From NCBI GenBank assembly GCA_025455005.1, contig JALONH010000012.1, positions 22,171 through 86,170 on the forward strand: 64,000 nucleotides of DNA, read 5' to 3'. Origin of the DNA: Cytophagaceae bacterium (lineage in GTDB: Bacteria; Bacteroidota; Bacteroidia; Cytophagales; Cytophagaceae). The notes under the pieces are model-generated. The model searched no databases and was not told where the DNA came from. It saw nothing but the letters and a program-made list of their open reading frames with translations. Of this stretch, positions 37,834 through 46,918 are shown piece by piece (the stretch's first letter is position 1; every line of letters starts with the position of its first letter). A program made the translations under genes and the position numbers.

Positions 37834-39387
37834 TTATTTCCAAATGATTTCTATAACTACATCTCTATCGGCTGTAACCGTTGTAAATACTGCATTTTTA
37901 GGACGGACAACTAAAATGCGCTGATGAGCATTTACTAAAATAGCATCCGAAATTACTTTTGTAGCATTGGATTTATGAATGACCGTAAACTCAGTAGCAC
38001 GAGTATACGCTTCCAACGAGACCTTTCTTCGTTTTCCTTTGAGTTCTAAAACTACTGCTTTAGAAACGGCTAAAGAAGTATCTTTCATTAACGAAATCGC
38101 TCGATCTGCTTGAGGAACTCCATAGCCCATATAATTATTAGCATATGGGTATAAGTGACCACTTTTTTCAACTACTTTTTTTAATGTAGCAGGAGAAAGT
38201 GTAGAATCGTATTGAATTAAGCAGGTCACAAAACCGGCAACAGATGGACAAGAAAAAGATGTACCATTTAAGGAATAAGCTGAAACATTCGGTTTAATAT
38301 AAGGTAATACATCCGGGCCTATGCTACTATAACCTTCCTTCTTCCATGGTGAAAATCCATTAGCGGCAACTGCTAAGGTACTATACGCATCAGCCGGTGC
38401 AGTTATAATTTTCCAATCTTTTGCGCCTTCATTTCCTGCAGATACAACAAGAAATATCCCTTTTTGACGTACCGCTAATTCTGCCGCTTTTGAAATTCGG
38501 GCTGTAGAACCGTTCATTTCTTCTTTCTTATAATTATCTGCAGGATTATCCATTTTAGTTGCATAACCTAAGGATGTACTGATTAATTGAACTCCTAAAC
38601 TATCCATCCACTCCATTGCCATAATCCACATATCCTCCTCTCCTCTGTGTTCTCTATTCCCATCTTCTGTTCGAGCCAGGTAATAGGTAGCATTGGGGGC
38701 CATTCCAACTTGATACGACTTACTTGTATCATAACCGGCTAAACGGTTCATCACTTCCATACCATGAAAATCTGCACCCGTCACTTTTGTTTGAATAATA
38801 TCAGTTCGCGTTGGATCAATAAAATCCTTCTGTTGTACTATCTTATTTTCATACAACAAATGTGTTAAGAGAGGGTTTTTATCTAACTCATAAAAACCAG
38901 CATCAATCACTCCTACTCGAACCCCTTTTCCATTCAACTGTATTTGTTGAAAATACGCACCATTCATTTGTTGTAAAGAAATATGCGAAAAGCTGGGATC
39001 GGGTTGAATTGTAGAGGAAGTCGCGACTAATTCAATAACAACAGGCTCTACTGAATGAATAAAGGGCATGGTCTCTAAATAGTTTTTTTGCTCTAATGTT
39101 AAATATGCTGTTACCGCATTCATCCATTTAGAAGTAGCCACCAACTGTAGGACATGTTGTCGAACGGAAGAAATATAGTTTGGATTAAGGGGAATATCCG
39201 TCCATTGATATAAAGGTATAGCTTGATTTGTTCGATGTTGAATACAAGCCGGCGATAAATGTTTTGTATAATTATACCCTATTGTATCTTTATCCGTAAA
39301 TTGAATCCAATATTTAGTCTGTGCTATAGTTAAAGAAGACATTGAGAAACAAAAAAGAGTAAAGACGACAAAACGGTTGAATAACAT
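37834..39387 (-). CDS. exported subtilisin-like serine protease
   Basis: S8 protease with a signal peptide MLFNRFVVFTLFCFSMSSLTIAQ. A propeptide-like region follows to about residue 145. Catalytic Asp near 158 in VRVGVIDAGFYE, His near 207 in GADFHGMEV, Asn in VVSAGNEGAKDW and Ser near 372 in LNGTSFSCPSVAG. After the domain about 75 residues form a small beta-rich tail ending TADRDVVIEIIWK. This does not resemble a type IX sorting CTD, so secretion may end in the periplasm. It leads the seven-gene operon; a TAATTTTA box lies five bases before its ATG. 517 residues. Confidence 0.93.
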   Translation of the reverse strand: MLFNRFVVFTLFCFSMSSLTIAQTKYWIQFTDKDTIGYNYTKHLSPACIQHRTNQAIPLYQWTDIPLNPNYISSVRQHVLQLVATSKWMNAVTAYLTLEQKNYLETMPFIHSVEPVVIELVATSSTIQPDPSFSHISLQQMNGAYFQQIQLNGKGVRVGVIDAGFYELDKNPLLTHLLYENKIVQQKDFIDPTRTDIIQTKVTGADFHGMEVMNRLAGYDTSKSYQVGMAPNATYYLARTEDGNREHRGEEDMWIMAMEWMDSLGVQLISTSLGYATKMDNPADNYKKEEMNGSTARISKAAELAVRQKGIFLVVSAGNEGAKDWKIITAPADAYSTLAVAANGFSPWKKEGYSSIGPDVLPYIKPNVSAYSLNGTSFSCPSVAGFVTCLIQYDSTLSPATLKKVVEKSGHLYPYANNYMGYGVPQADRAISLMKDTSLAVSKAVVLELKGKRRKVSLEAYTRATEFTVIHKSNATKVISDAILVNAHQRILVVRPKNAVFTTVTADRDVVIEIIWK

Positions 39388-39392
39388 AGATG

Positions 39393-39400
39393 TAAAATTA
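39393..39400 (-). promoter_or_regulatory. possible -7 element of the subtilase operon
   Basis: TAATTTTA on the minus strand, one base off TAnnTTTG, ending five bases before the subtilase ATG. No TTG lies 19-21 bp upstream, so support is weak by itself. Confidence 0.3.
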
Positions 39401-39433
39401 GATTTAACAATTTATTATATAAAAATAACCAAA

Positions 39434-40714
39434 ATGAGATACTCTACCATCGAACCGAGTTTTTTTATTACCAACCGACAGCAATTAGCGACCAAGCTTC
39501 CTCCGAAAACGATTGCTATTTTTCATTCCAATCCCATATATCCAACTAATGCAGATGGAGTACACCCTTTCAAACAAAATAGTGATTTGTTTTATTTCAG
39601 TGGAATAGACCAAGAAGAAACTATACTTGTTCTATTTCCCGATGCCCTAAATCCTGCCTATCGAGAAATCTTATTCATACTTCCTTCGAGCGAACATACA
39701 ATAACGTGGGAAGGAGAAAAACTGAGTAAAGTAGCAGCCACAGCTTTGTCGGGTATTGAAACAGTCTTTTGGGTACAAGAACTGGATAAAATTATAAAAC
39801 CACTTCTTTTGGAAAGTACGACCATAGCATTAAATCCAAACGAGCATTTACGTGCTACGTATGGAGTTAAAACTGCTACAGATGCTTTTATTGAAAAATG
39901 CCGGCAAGAGTATTCCTTACACCAATACATGCGACTAGCCCCACTGTGTGCTGAATTGCGTGTTATTAAGAAAAATCAAGAAATTGAACAACTAAAAAAA
40001 GCGATTAAAATAACGTTTGAAGCCTTTATGGCAGCTACTCGAAGTCTACGTTCGGGTTGTAAAGAATATGAATTGGAGGCGATTATTCATTATCATTTTC
40101 TAAAACACGGTTCCAGAGGCCCCGCATATGCTTCCATTATCGCATCCGGAAAAAATGCCAATATATTACACTATATTAAAAACGACTCCATCTGTACGGA
40201 TGGAGATCTTGTTTTAATGGATTTTGGTGCGGAATATGGAAATTATAATGCAGATTTAACTCGGGTATTACCGGTGAGTGGAAAATTTTCTCCCCGCCAA
40301 AAAGAATTGTATCAATCCGTGTTAACGATTTTTAAGACCATTAAAAAAGAGTATGTACCGGGAAAATCGTTAAAGGAACTAAATACAACTGCAGGACTTA
40401 TTTGCACCGAAGAATGTTTAAAATTAGGATTACTGACACCAAACGATGTTTCCGGAAATCCGAATGCGTATAAAAAGTATTTTATGCATGGAATTGGACA
40501 CCATTTAGGTTTGGATGTACATGATGTTCACCCTATCGAACATATTTTAGAACCGGGTATGGTTTTAACTTTGGAACCGGGCTTATATGTACCAACAGAA
40601 GGCATAGGGATTCGTTTAGAGAATAATATTGTCCTAACGACGAATGGAAACGAAGACCTAATGGAATATATACCATTAGAAATCAATGATATAGAAAACA
40701 TAATGGCAGAATAA
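39434..40714 (+). CDS. pepP: Xaa-Pro aminopeptidase (M24B, aminopeptidase P)
   Basis: Removes N-terminal residues before proline. ATG 39434 gives MRYSTIEPSFFITNRQQLATKL, the family N terminus; an upstream in-frame ATG at 39377 would overlap the divergent subtilase start. N-terminal domain includes HPFKQNSDLFYFSGIDQEET. The pita-bread catalytic domain has all metal ligands: Asp in LMDFGAEYGNYNADLTR (two), His in HGIGHHLGLDVHDVHP, Glu in TLEPGLYV and in GIRLENNIV. About 426 residues, cytoplasmic. It stands alone. Confidence 0.95.
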   Translation: MRYSTIEPSFFITNRQQLATKLPPKTIAIFHSNPIYPTNADGVHPFKQNSDLFYFSGIDQEETILVLFPDALNPAYREILFILPSSEHTITWEGEKLSKVAATALSGIETVFWVQELDKIIKPLLLESTTIALNPNEHLRATYGVKTATDAFIEKCRQEYSLHQYMRLAPLCAELRVIKKNQEIEQLKKAIKITFEAFMAATRSLRSGCKEYELEAIIHYHFLKHGSRGPAYASIIASGKNANILHYIKNDSICTDGDLVLMDFGAEYGNYNADLTRVLPVSGKFSPRQKELYQSVLTIFKTIKKEYVPGKSLKELNTTAGLICTEECLKLGLLTPNDVSGNPNAYKKYFMHGIGHHLGLDVHDVHPIEHILEPGMVLTLEPGLYVPTEGIGIRLENNIVLTTNGNEDLMEYIPLEINDIENIMAE

Positions 40715-40821
40715 TACGCATGTAATATGAAAGGTGTTTTTTAAGTAAAATCCTTTCCCTATCTACGCAACCTATAGTTACACTTTAAAGTATAAGGAGA
40801 TAAGACTTCTAGGCGACATCT

Positions 40822-41697
40822 ATGAAAACACTACTAAACATATTAGCCGTAATTAGTTTCATACTAATGGGTTCATCGTTTAATCAACCCGACGCCGGCA
40901 ATTATTACGAAAGTGGATTGAACAGTCTGAACAGCCAGGACTATATGAAAGCAATTGGCGATTTTACAAATGCCATAGCTTTAAATGGCAAAAATGGGGA
41001 TGCCTATTATCAAAGAGCATACGCTAAAGAATTATTAGGAAACAAGATGGGCTTTTTTAGTACAGATTTGTGTGGAGATTTAGTGATGGCTATGGTGAAT
41101 GGGAAAAAAGAAGCCAGCAAAAAATTAAATGAACTTTGTTTGGGTGAATGTTATGATTTAGATGGAGCATTCATAGACCCGGAGTCCGTATACTGTGCTG
41201 ATTTCAGCTCGAAAGTATTAACAGATTTACCGGCTGACATGGATCGACTGGCATATGTAGTTAAGTTAAATTTATTTAACAATAAAGTGCCTACCCTATC
41301 CGCTAAATGGGCGGCAATGGATCAGTTGATATCACTAGACCTTTCAAGTAACCGATTAAGTTTAATTCCTTCCGTAATAGGGAAATTAACCCACTTAGAA
41401 GAATTAAATTTAAATAAAAATCTAATTCCCACCTTACCGATTGAAATCAGTCACATGAAAAAGTTAAAGAAATTGACAATGCGTCAAAACGCATTAACTT
41501 CTTTACCAAATGAGTTCTGTGATCTAGAGCAATTAGAATCGTTAGACCTTGCAATGAATACGTTAGTGGCACTACCTGCCAATATAGGAAACCTGAAAAA
41601 CTTAAAGCATTTGACTCTTGTAGGGAATGAAATTCCTGCAAAAGAGCAACAACGAATCAAAGCCGCGTTACCCAATACGCAAATTGTTTTTGAATAA
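40822..41697 (+). CDS. exported TPR and leucine-rich-repeat protein
   Basis: A 291-residue protein with an N-terminal signal or anchor (MKTLLNILAVISFILMGSS), a TPR-like pair at about 27-75 (YYESGLNSLNSQDYMKAIGDFTNAIAL), and a Cys-containing linker. About six leucine-rich repeats of 23 residues follow, from residue 140 to 285 (LISLDLSSNRLSLIP, LEELNLNKNLIPTLP, LKKLTMRQNALTSLP, LESLDLAMNTLVALP). These units suggest protein binding. No enzymatic motif is seen. The LRR consensus LxxLxLxxNxLxxLP is the bacterial/plant-like type. Single gene ending in a strong terminator; function unknown. Confidence 0.85.
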   Translation: MKTLLNILAVISFILMGSSFNQPDAGNYYESGLNSLNSQDYMKAIGDFTNAIALNGKNGDAYYQRAYAKELLGNKMGFFSTDLCGDLVMAMVNGKKEASKKLNELCLGECYDLDGAFIDPESVYCADFSSKVLTDLPADMDRLAYVVKLNLFNNKVPTLSAKWAAMDQLISLDLSSNRLSLIPSVIGKLTHLEELNLNKNLIPTLPIEISHMKKLKKLTMRQNALTSLPNEFCDLEQLESLDLAMNTLVALPANIGNLKNLKHLTLVGNEIPAKEQQRIKAALPNTQIVFE

Positions 41698-41730
41698 TAG
41701 TGTTTAGTTAGTAGTTAGTTTAGTCAAAAA

Positions 41731-41752
41731 AAAACCGCTTTTCAGCGGTTTT
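41731..41752. terminator. bidirectional terminator (LRR gene / tsf)
   Basis: AAAACCGCT (41731-41739), loop TTTC, AGCGGTTTT (41744-41752), with A-run and T-run on the two sides. Serves both converging genes. Confidence 0.93.
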
Positions 41753-41774
41753 TTTTATTTTTATGATTGAAGTG

Positions 41775-42611
41775 TTAAGCTAAAGAAATACGTTTGAAAG
41801 AAGTAACCGTTAATCCTTTAGATGTTTCATCTAATAATTGAGCAATAGATTTCGAATTGTCTTTAACAAATTCTTGATTCAATAATGTAGAGTCTTTGTA
41901 GAATTTATTCAATTTACCTAAAGCGATTTTCTCCAACATAGCTTCCGGCTTACCTTCAGCACGGGCTTGTTCTTTTCCAATTTCAATTTCTCTTTCGATC
42001 ATTTTAGGATCAACACCGTCTTTATCTACAGCAACGGGCTTCATAGCAGCAATTTGCATCGCTACATCTTTACCTACTTCCGTACAATCTTTACCATTGG
42101 TATTTTTAAGAACAACTAAAACACCCAGTTTGCCATTCGAGTGGATGTAAGAAACAACCTGATCACCTGACAGGTTTTCGTATGATGCAATGGTAATTTT
42201 TTCTCCAATTTTACCGGTTAAATCAACGATATGATCAGAAACAGTACGACTATCGGATAGTGTTAAAGCAGAAAGTTCATCGATAGTAGAAGGGTTTTTC
42301 GCAACCGCAACCTCAAGGATAGCATTTGCCAGTTTTTTAAAGTCATCTACTTTGGATACAGGCTCCGTTTCACAAGCAAGGGCTACTAACTTACCATTTT
42401 TACCATCTGCGGCGATATGAGTTAAGACAACACCTTCAGATGTAACGTTTTCAGCGCGAGCGGCTGATACCTTTTGTCCTTTTTTACGAAGAATATCAAT
42501 GGCTGCTTCAAAATCTCCGTTTGCTTCGGTTAGTGCTTTTTTACAATCCATCATACCGGCACCGGTCATGCTTCTTAGTTTGTTTACTTCAGCTGCTGTA
42601 ATGGTAGACAT
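41775..42611 (-). CDS. tsf: elongation factor Ts
   Basis: Guanine-nucleotide exchange factor for EF-Tu. N-terminal UBA-like module: ITAAEVNKLRSMTGAGMMDCKKALTEANGDF begins the gene (split here as LRSMTGAGMMDCKKAL and TEANGDFEAAIDILRKKG). It is followed by the core with the expected VALACETEPVSK and VAMQIAAMKPV. It ends FVKDNSKSIAQLLDE. At 278 residues it is normal. It follows rpsB on the same strand, but a strong hairpin lies between them. No clear promoter is seen in the 102-bp gap. Confidence 0.96.
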   Translation of the reverse strand: MSTITAAEVNKLRSMTGAGMMDCKKALTEANGDFEAAIDILRKKGQKVSAARAENVTSEGVVLTHIAADGKNGKLVALACETEPVSKVDDFKKLANAILEVAVAKNPSTIDELSALTLSDSRTVSDHIVDLTGKIGEKITIASYENLSGDQVVSYIHSNGKLGVLVVLKNTNGKDCTEVGKDVAMQIAAMKPVAVDKDGVDPKMIEREIEIGKEQARAEGKPEAMLEKIALGKLNKFYKDSTLLNQEFVKDNSKSIAQLLDETSKGLTVTSFKRISLA

Positions 42612-42654
42612 AGTATTATTATTTTAATGTTAATTTTGTTTAGGGTTTGATTTC

Positions 42655-42695
42655 AAAAAAAATTGAACATTGGAAACCAATGTTCAATTTTTATA
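42655..42695. terminator. strong hairpin between rpsB and tsf
   Basis: AATTGAACATTGG (42661-42673), loop AAA, CCAATGTTCAATT (42677-42689): a 13-bp perfect stem flanked by an A-run and T-run. On the minus strand it would end the rplM-rpsI-rpsB transcript, or attenuate it, before tsf. Confidence 0.85.
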
Positions 42696-42713
42696 TGTGT
42701 GAGTGTATAAGAG

Positions 42714-43478
42714 TTATTCAACGTCTGCTTTATCAACAGCGCGTTTTGTATCTTCTTCCTCTTTTAATTTAGCATCATCTTTATCTTTCTTACGTTCAGA
42801 TAAACCTTCTTCTATCGCTTGTCCGATTGCGTTAGTGATGATAGCGATGGATTTGAACGCATCATCATTTGCAGGGATAGGAAAATCAGCAACGGTAGGA
42901 TCTGAGTTCGTATCTACGATAGCAAATACCGGTATATTTAGCTTTTTCGCTTCATTGATAGCGATATGTTCTTTTTTAGCATCTACAATGAATATAGCAG
43001 CAGGAAGACGTGTTAAGTCGGTTATACCTCCTAAAACTTTTTCCAACTTATCTTTTTCACGAGAAAGAACCAATTTCTCTTTTTTGTTTAAAGAAGAGAA
43101 CGCTTCATCTTTCATCATTTTTTCCATTGAAGACATTTTTTTCAATGACTTACGAACCGTAACGAAATTAGTTAGCATACCCCCTAACCATCTTTCCGTT
43201 GCATAAGGCATTTTCAAACGCTTTGCTTCAGCAGAAACAACTTCTTTCGCTTGTTTTTTAGTAGCTACAAATAATACTTTTCTTCCGGAACGAACGATTC
43301 CTTTGATAGCATTACAAGCATCTTCTAAACAAACTTGTGTTTTATTTAAATCAATGATGTGGATTCCGTTTTTCTCCATGAAAATGTAAGGAGCCATTTT
43401 AGGATTCCATTTTTGAGTCAAGTGACCAAAGTGTACACCTGCATCAAGTAGATCTTTATATTCGATTTTTTTAGACAT
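42714..43478 (-). CDS. rpsB: 30S ribosomal protein S2
   Basis: Component of the small ribosomal subunit. It has the family start [24 protein letters not shown], then IIDLNKTQ, and [17 protein letters not shown], plus [23 protein letters not shown]. The C-terminal tail, rich in Lys, Glu and Asp ([18 protein letters not shown]), is charged and probably disordered. 254 residues. Third gene of rplM-rpsI-rpsB, 27 bp after rpsI. Confidence 0.98.
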   Translation of the reverse strand: MSKKIEYKDLLDAGVHFGHLTQKWNPKMAPYIFMEKNGIHIIDLNKTQVCLEDACNAIKGIVRSGRKVLFVATKKQAKEVVSAEAKRLKMPYATERWLGGMLTNFVTVRKSLKKMSSMEKMMKDEAFSSLNKKEKLVLSREKDKLEKVLGGITDLTRLPAAIFIVDAKKEHIAINEAKKLNIPVFAIVDTNSDPTVADFPIPANDDAFKSIAIITNAIGQAIEEGLSERKKDKDDAKLKEEEDTKRAVDKADVE

Positions 43479-43505
43479 CGTAGTAAAATAATATATATAG
43501 AAGTA

Positions 43506-43895
43506 TTAACGTTTGCTGAATTGGAATCTTCTACGAGCTTTTCTTCTACCGTATTTCTTACGCTCTACCATACGGGAATCACGGGTTAATAAACCTTCTT
43601 TCTTCAATGGTGCGTGAGCTGTTTCGCCACTAGCTAAAACAAGTGCACGAGCAATACCCAAACGTGTAGCTTCCGCTTGACCGGTAATACCACCCCCTTG
43701 TACGTTTACAGAGATATCGTATTTCCCTTTTTCCGCTACCACAGTTAATGGTTGCTCTACGGAAATTTGTAGTATTTCAGTGGTAAAATATTCTTTTAAT
43801 TCTTTACCATTCACTACTATAGCACCTTTACCCGGCTTTAAATAAACACGAGCTACAGATGTTTTTCTTCTACCAATGGCGTTTAATACTTCCAT
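43506..43895 (-). CDS. rpsI: 30S ribosomal protein S9
   Basis: Small-subunit protein reaching the P site with its basic tail. Features: [20 protein letters not shown] at the N terminus, [19 protein letters not shown] in the middle, and the C-terminal [22 protein letters not shown], whose last residues Lys-Arg contact P-site tRNA. 129 residues, standard. Twelve bases after rplM. Confidence 0.98.
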   Translation of the reverse strand: MEVLNAIGRRKTSVARVYLKPGKGAIVVNGKELKEYFTTEILQISVEQPLTVVAEKGKYDISVNVQGGGITGQAEATRLGIARALVLASGETAHAPLKKEGLLTRDSRMVERKKYGRRKARRRFQFSKR

Positions 43896-43907
43896 TTACG
43901 AAATTGA

Positions 43908-44351
43908 TTACAGTTTAATAACTTTTGGTTGTTGTGCTTCATGCGGGTGTTGAACACCAACATATACATGAAGATTTCTGAATAATTCTCTACCTAAACG
44001 GTTTTTAGGTAACATACCTTTAACCGCTCTCTCCAGAATACGTTCAGGATATTTTTCTAATACTTCTTTCGGAGTTTGGAAACGCTGACCACCCGGTTGC
44101 CCCGTATGTCTTGTGTACACTTTATCCGTCATTTTAGCCCCTGTTAAGCGAACTTTTTCTGCGTTTAAAATGATTACGTTATCCCCACAATCCACATGCG
44201 GAGTATACGAAGGCTTATGCTTGCCTTTTAATATTTTTGCCACCTCACTCGCAAAGCGACCTAAGGTCTTGTTTTCGGCATCAACAACCACCCATTCCTT
44301 TTGAACAGTTTGTTTGTTGGCGAACGTAGTTTTGTAGCTTAAGCTATCCAT
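43908..44351 (-). CDS. rplM: 50S ribosomal protein L13
   Basis: Large-subunit protein. Family residues: [52 protein letters not shown] and [19 protein letters not shown], then [14 protein letters not shown]. 147 residues. First gene of the rplM-rpsI-rpsB operon, with a canonical promoter just upstream. Confidence 0.98.
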   Translation of the reverse strand: MDSLSYKTTFANKQTVQKEWVVVDAENKTLGRFASEVAKILKGKHKPSYTPHVDCGDNVIILNAEKVRLTGAKMTDKVYTRHTGQPGGQRFQTPKEVLEKYPERILERAVKGMLPKNRLGRELFRNLHVYVGVQHPHEAQQPKVIKL

Positions 44352-44404
44352 TGTCTTATTCTTATCTCAAATACAATACAGCCCTTTTCCTGAAAAAAGG
44401 GACA

Positions 44405-44435
44405 CAAAGATATGCCTATTCCTAGTTAATTCCAA
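44405..44435 (-). promoter_or_regulatory. rplM operon promoter (TTG - 20 bp - TATCTTTG)
   Basis: Minus strand: TTG at 44435-44433, 20-bp spacer, TATCTTTG at 44412-44405, an exact consensus match. The leader to the rplM ATG is about 50 bases, a length that leaves room for feedback control, although no known motif is seen. Confidence 0.75.
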
Positions 44436-44450
44436 ACAAGACTAAAAAAT

Positions 44451-45173
44451 TTAAGAAGAATACTCTTCCAATTTTTTTACCAGTACTTGAAAATCTTTGG
44501 GGTAGGGTGCTGTAATTTTTCGCTCAATATCATTTATATCATTAAATATGAGCGAGTTAGCATGCAAGGCCACCCGTTGAATCAAGGGTAGTTCCTCTGT
44601 ATCTTTTTTTAAATTAAATTTTCGTTTAAAGGTACTCAGATACAAATGCTTACCTCCATATTGTACATCCGATACTATCGGTGCACCGGCGCTGGCAAGA
44701 TGTATTCTAATTTGATGCATTCGACCGGTAACCGGTAAACAACGCACCAACGTAGCATTTTTAAATGCTTGAAGGGTGAAAAAGATAGTTTCTGCCTCTT
44801 TTCCTTTCGTCTTATCAATTTTAACCGTTCCGTTGGATAAAGGTAAAATAGGCAAATAGACTCGAATTCCTTCCAAGTCTTGTATTCCATTGACTACCGC
44901 ATGGTATTCTTTAGCAATTTTTCGGGTTTCGAATAAAATCGATAAATGTCGGTAAGCCTCAGGATTTTTGGCAATAGCTAAAATACCGGATGTTTCTTTG
45001 TCTAGTCTATGCGCCAATTGAGCCTCCGGAAAGTATTCCTTTGCTAGTCTCAAAATACTGGTTCCATCTCCACTGTTTCGTTCATCTAGACTGGATACGT
45101 AGGGAGGTTTATTAATAAAGATATAATTGTCATCTTCTTCAATGATCCAATCTTTGAACTGTGGTTTTTTCAT
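44451..45173 (-). CDS. RluA-family pseudouridine synthase
   Basis: Isomerises uridine in rRNA or tRNA. The catalytic Asp58 is in AHRLDKETSGILAIAK; further motifs are KEYHAVVNG, LPVTGRMHQIRIHLASAGAPIVSD and ALHANSLIF. The 240 residues include no S4 RNA-binding domain, so it resembles the shorter RluA/TruC-like branch rather than full RluD; the exact site modified cannot be told. Its ATG overlaps the sensor kinase stop by four bases, making it the last gene of the TlpA-PhoB-PhoR-pseudouridine-synthase run. Confidence 0.9.
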   Translation of the reverse strand: MKKPQFKDWIIEEDDNYIFINKPPYVSSLDERNSGDGTSILRLAKEYFPEAQLAHRLDKETSGILAIAKNPEAYRHLSILFETRKIAKEYHAVVNGIQDLEGIRVYLPILPLSNGTVKIDKTKGKEAETIFFTLQAFKNATLVRCLPVTGRMHQIRIHLASAGAPIVSDVQYGGKHLYLSTFKRKFNLKKDTEELPLIQRVALHANSLIFNDINDIERKITAPYPKDFQVLVKKLEEYSS

Positions 45174-46219
45174 GAATTAATTACTTTCCCTTTTTTTAAT
45201 GTAAAATAGAAAGTAGTCCCTTCTCCTAATTTACTCTTAACGCTTATCTTTTCTTCGTGGGCTTCAATGATGTGTTTAACTATTGATAAACCTAAACCGG
45301 TACCCCCTTGTTCTTTGGACCTACTTTTATCTACTCGATAAAACCGTTCAAAAATACGATTTAAATGTATTTCTTCCATACCGGGTCCATCATCTTTTAC
45401 TTGAATATGTACATGGTCGGTTTCAATGGTATACTGCACCACAATAGTACCCTGATCAATACCGTATTTAATGGCATTGACTATTAAATTGGTTAATACT
45501 TGGCCAATTCGGAGTTTGTCGGCATATACATAACAAGATTTAGGAGAGTACTTAAACACTTTTAACCGTGTACCTTTTTTGGCTGCAGTCTCTTCTAATT
45601 GGTCAAAAATATCTTCTATTAATTTTCTAAGATCAAAATTTTGAGGATGCATTTTTATTTCTCCTATTTCCATTTGAGAAATAGTTATCAAATCCTCTAC
45701 CAGCGCATTTAGTTTATCTAAACTATATGCCGCCTTACTTAAAAAGCGTTCCCGGATTTCCGGAACTTCAACTTCTCCATCCAATAGGGTATGAACAAAG
45801 CCTTGAGCTGCAAAAATAGGTGTTTTTAATTCATGCGAGACATCTGCCAAAAATTCACGCCGAAATGTTTCTAATTTTTTTAACTCCTCGATTTCACGTT
45901 GTTTTTGAAGAGCAAAAGACCGTATATCGAGTTTGATATGATCCAGAGGGGAAGGACTATTGACATAGGTGTTTTTTTTGGGGTCTTCTTCCTTGCGTTT
46001 AAAAGGTTGAAGCATCTTTTGAACACGATCTAAATCACGGTAAATCGCCCATTCTAAAAATAGGTACACTAAGGCACCCATAAAAATCCAAAACACCAAA
46101 CCCGCCATTAACCACGTCCAGGTTGGCTGTAAGACCTTCATCCACCAAGATAGGGTGATCATCCCGGCGGTTGAAGTAGTATTGATAAGTAACGTTAAAA
46201 GCGCTTGATGTGAAATCAT
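45170..46219 (-). CDS. PhoR-like membrane sensor histidine kinase
   Basis: Two membrane segments near the N terminus (about residues 4-22 and 30-52) with almost no periplasmic loop. The dimerisation domain has phospho-His near 128 in ADVSHELKTPIFAAQG; the ATPase domain has NLIVNAIKYG, VKDDGPGM, FERFYRVDKSRSKEQGGTGLGLSIVK. The ATG at 46219 is preferred; the upstream TTG at 46243 would overlap the regulator. It follows the PhoB-like regulator by seven bases. The regulated stimulus is probably phosphate or envelope state by family, but this is not shown. About 349 residues. Confidence 0.92.
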   Translation of the reverse strand: MISHQALLTLLINTTSTAGMITLSWWMKVLQPTWTWLMAGLVFWIFMGALVYLFLEWAIYRDLDRVQKMLQPFKRKEEDPKKNTYVNSPSPLDHIKLDIRSFALQKQREIEELKKLETFRREFLADVSHELKTPIFAAQGFVHTLLDGEVEVPEIRERFLSKAAYSLDKLNALVEDLITISQMEIGEIKMHPQNFDLRKLIEDIFDQLEETAAKKGTRLKVFKYSPKSCYVYADKLRIGQVLTNLIVNAIKYGIDQGTIVVQYTIETDHVHIQVKDDGPGMEEIHLNRIFERFYRVDKSRSKEQGGTGLGLSIVKHIIEAHEEKISVKSKLGEGTTFYFTLKKGKVINS

Positions 46220-46226
46220 GGAAGGT

Positions 46227-46913
46227 TTATTCCTCCATGGCAAATTTATAACCTATTCCTTTAACTGTGGTGATATAATCTTCACCAATTTTTTCCCTTA
46301 CTTTACGAATGTGCACATCTACTGTTCTGGGAACCACGTAAACATCTGTCCCCCAGATATTTTTCAATAATTCATCTCGATTAAATACCGTGTTCGGGCG
46401 TTGCGATAAAAAAAACAACAATTCAAATTCTTTTTTAGGAAGTATAATTTTCTCCTCCCCTTTCATGACGGTATAGCTTGCCCGGTCTATAATTAAATCC
46501 CGTATCGTAATAGTTTCTTTTTCATTAATATTTTTAGTCCCTCTGCGGAAGTAAGCATTTACGCGACTCAACAAGGCTCTAGGTTTTATCGGTTTGGTAA
46601 TAAAGTCATCCGCTCCGGCATCAAAAGCCGCTACTTCTGAAAACTCTTCTGACCGAGCAGTTAAAAAGATAACGAATGATTCTTTTAGTTTAGGGATTTC
46701 ACGAATTTTTCGGCATGCTTCCACACCATCCATTTTAGGCATCATGATGTCCATCAAAATCAATTGTGGTAAAAAATCACGTGCTTCATCTATAGCTTTC
46801 ACCCCATTATTAGCGGATCGAACTTCATATCCTTCTTTAGCGAGATTATACTCTAATAACTCCACTATATCTTGTTCATCATCTACTACCAGAATACGTA
46901 AATTCGATTTCAT
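46227..46913 (-). CDS. PhoB/OmpR-type response regulator
   Basis: Receiver plus winged-helix DNA-binding protein of 228 residues. Phosphoacceptor Asp55 in LILMDIMMP, Asp-Asp 11-12 in VVDDEQD, Lys in DDFITKPIKPRALLSRV. Trans_reg_C domain from about 135: LPKKEFELLFFLSQRPNTVFNRDELLKNIWG and VDVHIRKVREKIG, ending in KGIGYKFAMEE. Its partner is the kinase immediately downstream. It lies five bases after the TlpA-like gene, so both are probably co-transcribed. Confidence 0.95.
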   Translation of the reverse strand: MKSNLRILVVDDEQDIVELLEYNLAKEGYEVRSANNGVKAIDEARDFLPQLILMDIMMPKMDGVEACRKIREIPKLKESFVIFLTARSEEFSEVAAFDAGADDFITKPIKPRALLSRVNAYFRRGTKNINEKETITIRDLIIDRASYTVMKGEEKIILPKKEFELLFFLSQRPNTVFNRDELLKNIWGTDVYVVPRTVDVHIRKVREKIGEDYITTVKGIGYKFAMEE

Positions 46914-46918
46914 ATGCG

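Noticed and set aside
37834..39387. Subtilase as a type IX secretion cargo
   Set aside because: Its C-terminal tail lacks the usual CTD pattern, so the link to PorQ is not supported.
42703..43206. 167-residue plus-strand frame opposite rpsB
   Set aside because: Ser/Phe/Leu-rich antisense shadow of the codon-biased ribosomal protein gene.
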